From the NCBI RefSeq assembly GCF_011604685.1, contig NZ_CP050063.1, positions 6,427,001 through 6,491,000 of the forward strand: 64,000 bases of DNA, given 5' to 3'. The notes below the pieces were generated by a model. That model was not told the DNA's origin. It saw only the letters and a list, made by a program, of their open reading frames with translations, and ran no database searches. The DNA comes from Spirosoma aureum (GTDB lineage Bacteria; Bacteroidota; Bacteroidia; Cytophagales; Spirosomataceae). Made by a program: the position numbers and the translations under genes. Position 1 is the stretch's first letter, and every line of letters begins with the position of its first letter. Positions 24,783-33,100 of the stretch are shown here, piece after piece.

Positions 24783-25625
24783 ATGCCGAAAGTTACGAAA
24801 AAAACACTGAACTGCCGGGGGCGACTTGTTTCGCTGGAAACGCCTGTTGTGATGGGCATTCTAAATATCACCCCTGATTCATTCTTTGCCGGGAGCCGGA
24901 TCCCTCTCGAAAAAACGGTTGAAATTGCGCAGAAAATGCTGGCCGATGGTGCTACCTTTCTCGATGTTGGTGGTTACTCGACCCGACCCGGCGCGGCCGA
25001 CATTAGCCCTACTGAAGAAGCAGATCGGGTATTGCCCGTCATTGAAGCGATTTTAAAAAGTTTTCCTCACGCTCTTATTTCAGTGGATACCTTCAGGGCG
25101 TCGGTCGCCCGGCAGACGGTTGAGTCAGGTGCTGCCATTATCAACGATGTCTCGGGTGGCACGCTCGATCAGGCCATGTTCGAAACAGTGTCTTCCCTCG
25201 ACGTTCCTTATGTGTTGATGCACATGCGAGGCACTCCAGCAACGATGCAATCCATGACCGCTTATCAAAATCTGGTAACCGATGTGATCGATGAACTGGC
25301 GGTACGACTTACCGAACTTCGCGCCTTGGGCCAAAAAGATATCATTCTTGATCCGGGATTTGGCTTCGCGAAGACACCAGCGCAAAATTTTTTGCTGTTA
25401 AATCAACTTGAATCCTTTGGGTTGTTTGACGAACCAATGCTGGTTGGTTTATCACGCAAAAGTACCATCTGGAAAACACTGGACATCAGTGCCAATGAAG
25501 CTCTCAATGGCACTACAGTTCTGAATACGATTGCACTCACAAAAGGGGCATCTATCCTACGTGTTCATGACGTTCGTGAGGCTATTGAAACGGTAAAACT
25601 CACCCAGCAGTTAACTTTTTTTTGA
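24783..25625 (+). CDS. folP: Dihydropteroate synthase
   Basis: 280 residues. It condenses 6-hydroxymethyl-7,8-dihydropterin pyrophosphate with p-aminobenzoate to give dihydropteroate in folate synthesis, the step blocked by sulfonamides. Signatures seen are MGILNITPDSFFAGSR, DVGGYSTRPGA, the SVDTFR strand, INDVSGG, VLMHMRGTPATMQ, DPGFGFAKTPAQN, GLSRKST and the C-terminal LRVHDVREA, all expected for the TIM-barrel enzyme. It is divergent from the DUF1599/BT_3928/aroK group, a gene neighbourhood recurrent in this phylum. The tRNA-Lys promoter begins about 10 bases after its stop. Confidence 0.95.
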   Translation: MPKVTKKTLNCRGRLVSLETPVVMGILNITPDSFFAGSRIPLEKTVEIAQKMLADGATFLDVGGYSTRPGAADISPTEEADRVLPVIEAILKSFPHALISVDTFRASVARQTVESGAAIINDVSGGTLDQAMFETVSSLDVPYVLMHMRGTPATMQSMTAYQNLVTDVIDELAVRLTELRALGQKDIILDPGFGFAKTPAQNFLLLNQLESFGLFDEPMLVGLSRKSTIWKTLDISANEALNGTTVLNTIALTKGASILRVHDVREAIETVKLTQQLTFF

Positions 25626-25633
25626 CATTTTTC

Positions 25634-25664
25634 TTGCGTTTAGGAAATCAAACCTCTACTTTTG
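25634..25664 (+). promoter_or_regulatory. Promoter of the tRNA-Lys gene
   Basis: TTG at 25634-25636 and TACTTTTG at 25657-25664 are 20 bases apart, matching the phylum's TTG-N19-20-TAnnTTTG promoter. Transcription should start near 25671, about 35 bases before the mature tRNA. Confidence 0.75.
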
Positions 25665-25705
25665 CATTCCCAAACGACAACGACCTGTTTGCTGACTGGG
25701 GAAAT

Positions 25706-25778
25706 GATTTGGTAGCTCAGCTGGTAGAGCAATACACTTTTAATGTATGGGTCCTGGGTTCGAATCCCAGCCGAATCA
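25706..25778 (+). tRNA. tRNA-Lys (anticodon TTT)
   Basis: A 73-base gene that folds as a complete cloverleaf. The acceptor stem GATTTGG pairs with CCGAATC with one G-U pair, the D-arm is GCTC...GAGC, the anticodon arm ATACA-CTTTTAA-TGTAT places TTT at the anticodon, the variable loop is GGGTC and the T-arm CTGGG-TTCGAAT-CCCAG is perfect. The discriminator base is A and the CCA end is not encoded. The last ten bases lie inside a 66-bp perfect palindrome that continues downstream, so the primary transcript can pair the tRNA 3' end with downstream sequence. Confidence 0.97.
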
Positions 25779-25834
25779 CAAAAACGCAAAAAGCCGCTTA
25801 ATTAAGCGGCTTTTTGCGTTTTTGTGATTCGGCT
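25769..25834 (+). terminator. 66-bp perfect palindrome overlapping the tRNA-Lys 3' end
   Basis: The 33 bases at 25769-25801 are the exact reverse complement of 25802-25834 with no spacer. Its inner part (GCCGCTTAA-TTAAGCGGC, flanked by A5 and T5) is a normal bidirectional terminator for the tRNA and for the convergent SGNH gene. The outer arms repeat the last ten bases of the tRNA in inverted orientation. It ends two bases before the SGNH stop. Confidence 0.9.
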
Positions 25835-25836
25835 AT

Positions 25837-27027
25837 CTACAGCAATTTATATTTATTGATTACTTCAAGCAATCGGTCAGCTACCTTGCGATGCCCTTTT
25901 TCATTAATGTGGTTGTCCAGCGTAAAGTAGTCGTCGGGGGTGAGCACGTCAGAGACGTCCGCTAAATAAATACCTGACAGAGAATGGCGGTTTAGATAGG
26001 CCTTAAATCCATCCATTATTTCGGGACTGGTTGTATCGGGATTTAGACAAGTAATAACAATTGGTCCTTTATATTCTTTTCGAATTTGCTGAACGGCATA
26101 GAAAAAAGAGTCTTCATACGGGAATTGCCGGCTTACTTTCTGCGTTGGCTTCGAGTTTTTTGCAGCAGCCTGAGAAGACCACACAAATAAACGCTGCACA
26201 TAGGCCTTCAAGCTGGCATGAAGGTATTTAAACGGGTAATAATCTGCCGTCAGCGCATTGTACCGAACGGCTTCGTAATAGCTCTCCCGGGAAGAAGGCT
26301 TAAAGGTTCCGGCTCTCAACTGATTATTCTCTGGCTGATCATTGATACAGTACTGAATAACCAGCACCCGGCAAGAATCGCGTTTAGTACGCTTGAAGAG
26401 ATTATATTCACGGACGGTCCCAAACGAAGAAACACCTGCATTAAGCACTTTACGGCCTACTTTACGCTCCAGAACAGAAGCAAAACAGCTTGAATCCGGC
26501 ACACCCCATCCCATTGTAAACGAATCGCCAAGGACAATTACGACTGGGTTATCCAGCGAGTTATCATCATCCCGTACGCCTAGCCTGTTCGTTCGAATCG
26601 GCGTATCTACTTCAAAGCCGCTTTTAAAGGTAACATTCTGTACACCTGGCTTTAGGGTATAAAATAATACGGAGTCGAATCGACTCAGTTCAGGATCATA
26701 TTGAATCAGGTTTTTGTCCCACCCATCCACTACTTCGTGAAAAAAATGGTGTCCGCGTGCATACCGACGCTGGCCATCAGCTAATCGATGAGCATAAGCC
26801 CAAATGGCCAGTTCGCCCACTCCCAACAGCAGCAATAAAGACCAGAAATATACTTTTTGGCGACGCCCAAATAAAAAAACGAGTAGAAAAAACTGTGCGA
26901 AGACTATAAGTTTGAACAGCCAAACTCCCGATGGATGTCTGACAAATAGTTCGGGGCGGAATAAGGTAAAAGTAAACAGTAGAAATACAGATAAGACACT
27001 AATAAGGGTACGTTGAAAAATGGTCAT
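25837..27027 (-). CDS. Membrane-anchored SGNH hydrolase-like protein
   Basis: 396 residues. Three N-terminal membrane helices (LISVLSVFLLFTFTLF, LIVFAQFFLLVFLF, FWSLLLLLGVGELAIWAY) anchor a soluble domain outside the membrane. That domain has the SGNH hydrolase blocks: NPVVIVLGDSFTMGWGV (block I, catalytic serine in GDS), VLNAGVSSFG (block II), VIQYCINDQPEN (block III asparagine) and DNHINEKGHRKVAD (block V, DxxH). Related proteins act as O-acetylesterases or acetyltransferases on surface polysaccharides. It is divergent from the carbamoyltransferase gene, and this pairing is recurrent, so a role in modifying the same envelope glycan is likely though inferred. Confidence 0.82.
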   Translation of the reverse strand: MTIFQRTLISVLSVFLLFTFTLFRPELFVRHPSGVWLFKLIVFAQFFLLVFLFGRRQKVYFWSLLLLLGVGELAIWAYAHRLADGQRRYARGHHFFHEVVDGWDKNLIQYDPELSRFDSVLFYTLKPGVQNVTFKSGFEVDTPIRTNRLGVRDDDNSLDNPVVIVLGDSFTMGWGVPDSSCFASVLERKVGRKVLNAGVSSFGTVREYNLFKRTKRDSCRVLVIQYCINDQPENNQLRAGTFKPSSRESYYEAVRYNALTADYYPFKYLHASLKAYVQRLFVWSSQAAAKNSKPTQKVSRQFPYEDSFFYAVQQIRKEYKGPIVITCLNPDTTSPEIMDGFKAYLNRHSLSGIYLADVSDVLTPDDYFTLDNHINEKGHRKVADRLLEVINKYKLL

Positions 27028-27161
27028 AAGAATAGAAAAGGTTATTCACAAAATAATAGGTTCCTCCATATACTGGGAAAAGGAATGATCGAAAACATGA
27101 AGGCCAGCGTCCTCAATAAGTTTTCCACTATTGCGTATAGAGAACGGCGGCTGACTGTATT

Positions 27162-27193
27162 TTGCAATATAAAGTCATTAATTTGTATATTTA
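27162..27193 (+). promoter_or_regulatory. Possible promoter of the carbamoyltransferase operon
   Basis: TTG at 27162-27164 and TATATTTA at 27186-27193 are 21 bases apart, near the phylum consensus with one mismatch at the last base. It lies 22 bases before the carbamoyltransferase ATG. Confidence 0.4.
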
Positions 27194-27215
27194 CCCGGTA
27201 GTCATACATAACTAC

Positions 27216-29078
27216 ATGAAAATTCTTGGCATTTCAGCTTTTTACCACGATTCGGCAGCTGCATTGGTTGTCGATGGACAGATTATCGCAGCCGCTCAGG
27301 AAGAGCGCTTTACACGACGTAAACATGATCCTGCTTTCCCCGCCCAGGCAGTTCAATATTGTCTGAATTACAATGGACTTGATTTAAAAGACCTTGATGC
27401 TGTTGTCTTTTATGATAAACCCCTCCTAAAATTTGAGCGGCTGCTCGAAACATATTATGCCTTTGCGCCACAGGGCGTACGATCATTTATAACATCTATT
27501 CCAGTTTGGATAAAAGAGAAGATGTTCTTAAAACGGCTTCTTCGTGAGGAACTAGAGAAGATATATGGCGATGAAGCGGCTGGTATAAAATTACTTTTCC
27601 CTGAACATCACTTATCACACGCAGCGAGCGCCTTTTACCCTTCACCATTTGAAGAAGCCGCCATCCTGACCATCGATGGAGTGGGCGAGTGGGCAACAGC
27701 CTCTATCTGCAAAGGCTCAGGCAAGGAACTTTCCATTCTAAAAGAATTACGCTTTCCGCATTCATTAGGGCTTCTATACTCAGCTTTCACGTATTTCCTG
27801 GGCTTTAAAGTCAATTCAGGCGAATATAAACTGATGGGCCTGGCCCCCTACGGTAACCCAGCCTCAGCCGATGTTGAGCGGTATGTCGATATCATAAAAA
27901 ATGAACTGGTATCCATCAAGGAGGATGGTTCGATCTGGCTCAATCAGGACTATTTCAACTATGCAACCGGATTACGAATGGTCCACGAAGCCAAGTGGGA
28001 AGCTTTATTCGGATTTCCGCAACGCCGTCCTGAAGATGAATTACAGGAGCAACATTGTAATCTCGGTCTGGCCATTCAGCGCGTTACGGAAGACATCGTC
28101 ATTCGGATGGCGCAGGAAGCGAAACGCCTTAGCGGGTCACGTTACTTATGTTTAGCGGGTGGGGTAGCACTCAATTGCGTCGCTAATGGTAAACTACAGG
28201 AGTCGGGCGTATTCGACGACATCTTCATCCAGCCCGCAGCGGGCGATGCAGGCGGAGCACTGGGAGCAGCCCTGGCCGCTTACTATATTTATTTTAAGCA
28301 GGAACGAAAACTTAGTGGTCGTCAGGACGAAATGACCGGGTCCTATCTCGGCCCTGACTTTTCAGATCAGGACGTTGAACTCGTTGTTCGGCGCTATAAA
28401 GGCGTTTATACCTATTTCAACGATATTCATGAATTATGCACCGAAACGGCCCGGCTTCTGGCGGAAGGCAATGTTGTTGGCTGGGTGCAGGGTCGGATGG
28501 AGTTTGGCCCCCGGGCTTTAGGTGGGAGAAGTATTCTGGGTGACCCCCGCAACGCGGAAATGCAGAAAAAACTGAACCTGAAAATCAAATATCGGGAGTC
28601 ATTTCGACCATTTGCGCCGTCGGTACTGGCCGAAGACTGCGATCAGTACTTTAACTATCGCGGCATTTCACCGTATATGCTATTAGTACATCCGGTTGCC
28701 ACCAGCCGTCATAAAGATCTTCCAGCCGATTATCATCAACTACCCCTTCGCGACAAGCTATACTACCTACGCTCCGATCTTCCTTCGATTACTCACATCG
28801 ATTTTTCGGCCCGGATTCAAACGGTTCACAAGGAAACGAATCCTAGGTATTATGAGCTTATCCAATCCTTTAAAAAGCTGACTGGCTATGGCGTCATTGT
28901 CAACACCAGTTTCAATGTTCGGGGCGAACCCATTGTCTGTACTCCGGAAGATGCTTATCGCTGCTTTATGCGCACTGAAATGGATTACCTGGTTGTAGGC
29001 AATTACCTGTTTGCAAAAACAGCTCAACCTGACTGGCAGGAAAAGGACAATTGGAAAGAAGAGTTTGTTCTGGATTAA
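27216..29078 (+). CDS. O-carbamoyltransferase (NodU/CmcH family)
   Basis: 620 residues from the ATG at 27216, which gives the family start KILGISAFYHDSAAALVVDG; an upstream frame from 27162 is not used. The N-terminal Kae1-like/ASKHA domain has EERFTRRKHDPAFP, HHLSHAASAFYPSPFEEAAI and LTIDGVGEWATASI. The C-terminal domain has GRMEFGPRALGGRSILGDPR, RESFRPFAPSVL and the carboxy-terminal TSFNVRGEPIVCTPEDAYRCFM. Characterised members (NodU, CmcH, TobZ) transfer a carbamoyl group from carbamoyl phosphate through carbamoyl-adenylate to a hydroxyl of a sugar or natural product. The acceptor is unknown. DUF5989 and SxtJ-like genes follow, and an SGNH gene is divergent. Confidence 0.93.
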   Translation: MKILGISAFYHDSAAALVVDGQIIAAAQEERFTRRKHDPAFPAQAVQYCLNYNGLDLKDLDAVVFYDKPLLKFERLLETYYAFAPQGVRSFITSIPVWIKEKMFLKRLLREELEKIYGDEAAGIKLLFPEHHLSHAASAFYPSPFEEAAILTIDGVGEWATASICKGSGKELSILKELRFPHSLGLLYSAFTYFLGFKVNSGEYKLMGLAPYGNPASADVERYVDIIKNELVSIKEDGSIWLNQDYFNYATGLRMVHEAKWEALFGFPQRRPEDELQEQHCNLGLAIQRVTEDIVIRMAQEAKRLSGSRYLCLAGGVALNCVANGKLQESGVFDDIFIQPAAGDAGGALGAALAAYYIYFKQERKLSGRQDEMTGSYLGPDFSDQDVELVVRRYKGVYTYFNDIHELCTETARLLAEGNVVGWVQGRMEFGPRALGGRSILGDPRNAEMQKKLNLKIKYRESFRPFAPSVLAEDCDQYFNYRGISPYMLLVHPVATSRHKDLPADYHQLPLRDKLYYLRSDLPSITHIDFSARIQTVHKETNPRYYELIQSFKKLTGYGVIVNTSFNVRGEPIVCTPEDAYRCFMRTEMDYLVVGNYLFAKTAQPDWQEKDNWKEEFVLD

Positions 29079-29178
29079 TTCCGTTCACACAATCGAATTA
29101 ACTCGTACTAAAAAAATATTGCATTATTTAATTTTTGTTTTCTATTTAAACCACACGTTGTAAACGCTTACTCAAATT

Positions 29179-29328
29179 ATGGACTTTGTTAAAGACATGT
29201 TCCTCTTTCTGAAGGAACGCCAGAAGTGGTGGTTAGCACCCATGATTATCATTCTGCTGCTGTTAGGAATTATTCTGGTTGTAGGGGGCGGATCTGCAAT
29301 TGCACCATTCATTTACACCCTATTTTGA
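29179..29328 (+). CDS. DUF5989 family small membrane protein (SxtK-like)
   Basis: A 49-residue protein starting MDFVKDMFLFLKERQKWW and containing one strong membrane helix, APMIIILLLLGIILVVGGG, then SAIAPFIYTLF. Small proteins with this FLKxRxKWWLxP start and single helix are the DUF5989 family and sit beside carbamoyltransferase and SxtJ-like genes in many bacteria. In the saxitoxin cluster the genes sxtI, sxtJ and sxtK encode a carbamoyltransferase and two small proteins, and this one has the expected size of SxtK. It starts 100 bases after the carbamoyltransferase stop. The role is unknown; a membrane anchor or subunit for the carbamoyltransferase is inference. Confidence 0.85.
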   Translation: MDFVKDMFLFLKERQKWWLAPMIIILLLLGIILVVGGGSAIAPFIYTLF

Positions 29329-29340
29329 TGTTTTTCACCT

Positions 29341-29372
29341 TGTCGGTCTGGCTTGATTATTCCAGACCGACA
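29341..29372 (+). other. Intra-operon hairpin between DUF5989 and SxtJ-like genes
   Basis: TGTCGGTCTGG at 29341-29351 pairs perfectly with CCAGACCGACA at 29362-29372 around a 10-base loop. No T-run follows, so it may be a processing or partial attenuation site rather than a full terminator. Confidence 0.55.
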
Positions 29373-29399
29373 TGTGTTTGATTAAACGCTTCCCTAACT

Positions 29400-29780
29400 A
29401 TGCAAAAACGCATTTCGGATCTCGACATGTACAAGGCCAATCTGGCCATTTCAACCGGTTTTTTAGCACTCTATTTCTTTTTCGGACATAAGGCATGGCT
29501 TTTATACATCTCGTTAAGCGTAGGTGCACTAACCCTGCTCATACCCGCATTGGCTCGCTGGATCAGCTTCGGCTGGTTTAAGCTAGCCGAAGGTTTAGGA
29601 TATGTTAATTCACGGATTCTATTGAGTATTGTTTTTTTTATCTTCCTGCTACCCATAGCTCTTCTCTATCGGTTAGCCAATCGAAATCCTTTGTCCTTGC
29701 GCAATGGTCGCCAAACGGGTTCTCTTTTTGTTGAGCGAAACCACACGTATGCACCAAAGGATATGGACAACATCTGGTAG
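29400..29780 (+). CDS. SxtJ family membrane protein
   Basis: 126 residues. The start KRISDLDMYKANLAISTGFLALYFFFG, then LYISLSVGALTLLIPALARWISFGWFKLAEGLGYVNSRILLSIVFFIFLLPIALLYRL, give two to three membrane helices. This pattern (FWFKLAEGLGxVNSRIxLSxxFF) is the SxtJ family, named from the saxitoxin cluster and commonly next to carbamoyltransferases. The C-terminus ends polar with NHTYAPKDMDNIW, which fits a conserved short tail in that family. No activity is established. Its place after the carbamoyltransferase and DUF5989 genes suggests a membrane complex for carbamoylating an envelope component. Confidence 0.85.
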   Translation: MQKRISDLDMYKANLAISTGFLALYFFFGHKAWLLYISLSVGALTLLIPALARWISFGWFKLAEGLGYVNSRILLSIVFFIFLLPIALLYRLANRNPLSLRNGRQTGSLFVERNHTYAPKDMDNIW

Positions 29781-29816
29781 CTAATTTATAGACCAGTTAT
29801 TCTTTTCCTTACTACC

Positions 29817-29866
29817 AGGGCTTTGGCTTAGAGTCGTGCAACCGTACAACTCTAAGCCAAAGCCCT
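29817..29866 (+). terminator. 18-bp perfect hairpin after the carbamoyltransferase operon
   Basis: AGGGCTTTGGCTTAGAGT at 29817-29834 pairs perfectly with 29849-29866 across a 14-base loop. It begins 37 bases after the SxtJ-like stop. No U-tract follows. Confidence 0.75.
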
Positions 29867-30180
29867 AACTGCGTTTAACTTGCACAGGTTAAACCAAAAA
29901 AATAACACTATATATTCTCTTTTCAAGAAGAACTATAATCAAATTTACAATTAGCCCCGTTTACTATTAAATTCTGATAATCCTGATTTTTACCAAATTT
30001 TTTTAGTAGTATATTGCGTGACTTTGTCGCAAACGCCCGTCAACTCGGCCATCAACTTCGAATAAAAATACCGGCCGGTACGTTAAATAATTTAGAATTT
30101 CCCAATAAAAGTTGCTTTTTTTTACGATTCTGATATTCAGGACGCTAAAAACGGCAGCATAACCCAACGCTGTTACGACC
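29867..30180 (+). other. Long AT-rich leader region of gltB
   Basis: About 310 bases before gltB with several A/T-runs. No convincing TTG-N19-TAnnTTTG promoter, riboswitch fold or regulator palindrome was found. It probably holds the gltBD promoter. Confidence 0.4.
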
Positions 30181-33100
30181 ATGTCTGATCAGGTTGACCA
30201 ATTCGCGGACTGTCAGGATCAAGCCTTACAGAACCCCACCAATCAGGGACTATCCAGTCCAGGACTCTATCGTTCTGAGTTCGAACACGACAATTGCGGT
30301 ATCGGCTTTGTGGCCCATATTAAAGGTCGAAAATCACACCAAATCGTATCAGATGCCCTTCAGATGCTCCGCCGAATGGAGCACCGGGGAGCGGTCGGTG
30401 CAGAACCTAATTCTGGCGATGGTGCAGGTTTATTGATTCAGATTCCGCACGAGTTTTTTCTGGATGAAACCCGTAAACTAGGCGTTCACCTGCCTCCAGC
30501 GTTCGAATATGGCGTTGGCATGGTTTATTTTCCGAAAGATGTCTGGCTTCGCGAAGAGTGCCGGGCCATTCTAAACCGGAACATGAAAAAGCTCGGGCTG
30601 GAATTACTATGCTATCGTGTAGTACCAGTCAATAACAGCGATTTAGGAAATGGCTCGCGTTCTGCCGAACCACAAATGGAACAGGTGTTTATTAAACGCC
30701 CAACCGATATTACAAACGCCGACGATTTTGAGCGTAAACTCTACATTTTGCGTAATTACAGTACCCGTATTATCAACGAGACTGTTGCCGGAGTTGATCA
30801 TTTCTACTTCTCGTCGTTGTCCTGCCGTACGATTACGTATAAGGGTCAGCTAACAACGCTACAACTTGAACCTTACTTCCCTGATCTTCAAAAGGAAGAA
30901 GTAGTTTCGGCGCTGGGTGTTGTGCATTCACGGTTCTCTACCAATACGTTCCCTTCCTGGAAACTGGCCCAACCGTTCCGGTATATCGCTCACAATGGCG
31001 AAATCAATACAGTACGCGGTAACGTTAACTGGATGAAAGCCGCTGAGGGTCTGCTTGTGACATCGAAGTTCACAAAGGATGAGATGGATATGCTGTTACC
31101 CATCTGCGATCCCAAGCAATCAGACTCGGCCAACCTCGACAATGCCATCGAATTACTCGTGATGAGCGGTCGTTCTCTACCGCATGTCATGATGATGCTC
31201 ATTCCCGAAGCCTGGGATGGTAACGAGCATATGGACCCCGTCCGGAAAGCATTCTATGAATACCATGCGGCTCTGATCGAACCCTGGGATGGTCCGGCAT
31301 CGATTTCATTTACCGACGGCCGCATCGTTGGTGCTACACTTGACCGTAACGGTCTGCGCCCTTCGCGGTTCTGGGTCACCAACGACGATGTGGTCATTAT
31401 GGCCTCCGAAGTTGGAGTACTCGACATCGACCCTGCTAAAGTAGTATCAAAAGGTCGTCTGCAACCCGGCAAAATGTTCCTGGTCGATATGGAACAGGGC
31501 CGTATTGTAGCCGATGAAGAAATCAAGGCAGAGATCTCGACCCGCAAGCCTTATCAGCAGTGGCTGGATGAAAATAAAATACGGATTTCGGACCTTGAAG
31601 CACCCGTTCGGGCGTACCACAAGTATGATCCGGCGAAACTGTTGCGGATGCAACAGGCGTTTGGCTTCACGTCCGAAGACTTGCGAATGATTCTGGCTCC
31701 AATGGTCGAAACAGGCAAAGAAGCGCTTGGATCGATGGGTATCGACATACCCCTGGCAATTCTGTCGGAGCAGAGCCAGCACATGAGTCATTACTTCAAA
31801 CAGTTATTTGCGCAGGTAACGAACCCGCCGATCGATTCGATTCGGGAGCGGTCGATTATGTCGCTTATTTCGTTCGTTGGTGCTACCTATAATCTGCTGA
31901 GCGAATCGCCTGAACACTGCCGTCAGGTTGAACTCGAACAACCCGTATTAACGACGCAGGAGTTTGACAAACTGCGGTTTATCGATAAACCAAATTTCCA
32001 GGCGAAGACCCTCAACTGTCTCTTTACAGCCGATGGAGAAGGCAAATCGCTGGAACGGGCTCTTGAACGGATTTGCCGCTACGCTGAAGATGCCATTGAA
32101 GATGGTTATTCGATTCTGGTACTGTCTGATCGGGCGATCGATTCGAGCCATGCGCCCATTCCGTCATTGTTGTCTACATCAGCCATTCACCACCACCTGA
32201 TTCGTCAGGGGCTGCGTGGTAAAGTGGGGATTGTCGTTGAAGCCGGCGATGTGTGGGAAACACACCACGTTGCTACCCTGATTGGCTACGGCGCATCGGG
32301 TGTAAACCCTTACATGGCATTCGAAACGATTGCCAACATGAAAGAAAAGGGTTTATTACAGGTTGATTATGACCTCGATAAGCTCTACAAAAATTACGTT
32401 AAGGCTGTAAACGGCGAATTGCTTAAAATCTTCTCGAAGATGGGTATTTCGACGCTGCAATCGTATCAGGGGGCGATGATTTTCGAGTGCGTTGGCCTGA
32501 ATCAGGATGTTGTAAGCCGTTATTTCACCGGCACCGTTTCGCGTATTGGCGGAATGGGCCTGGATGAAATTGCCCGCGAAATTCTTATTCGGCACTGTAT
32601 TGCATTCCCGGATATGCCGGTTTCGGCTCCGCGACTGGAAGTAGGGGGTATTTATCAGTGGAAACAGCGGGGCGAAAAACATATTTTTAACCCCGATACA
32701 ATCCACCTGCTGCAACAATCTACACAGCGGAACGACTACTCTATTTTCAAGAAGTATTCGAAACTCATTAACGATCAAACGCAGAAGGCGATTACGTTGC
32801 GTGGCTTGTTGAAATTCAAGAAAGCAACACCTGTACCACTGGATGAGGTCGAGCCCATTGAAAGCATCTTCAAGCGGTTTGCCACAGGAGCCATGTCGTT
32901 CGGGTCGATCTCTTGGGAAGCGCACACAACACTGGCCATCGCCATGAACCGCATTGGCGGCAAAAGCAACTCGGGCGAAGGTGGCGAAGACGAACTTCGC
33001 TACAAACCACTCGAAAACGGCGACAGCATGAACTCGGCTATTAAACAGGTAGCTTCGGGTCGGTTTGGCGTAACGAGTTATTATTTAACGAATGCCCAGG

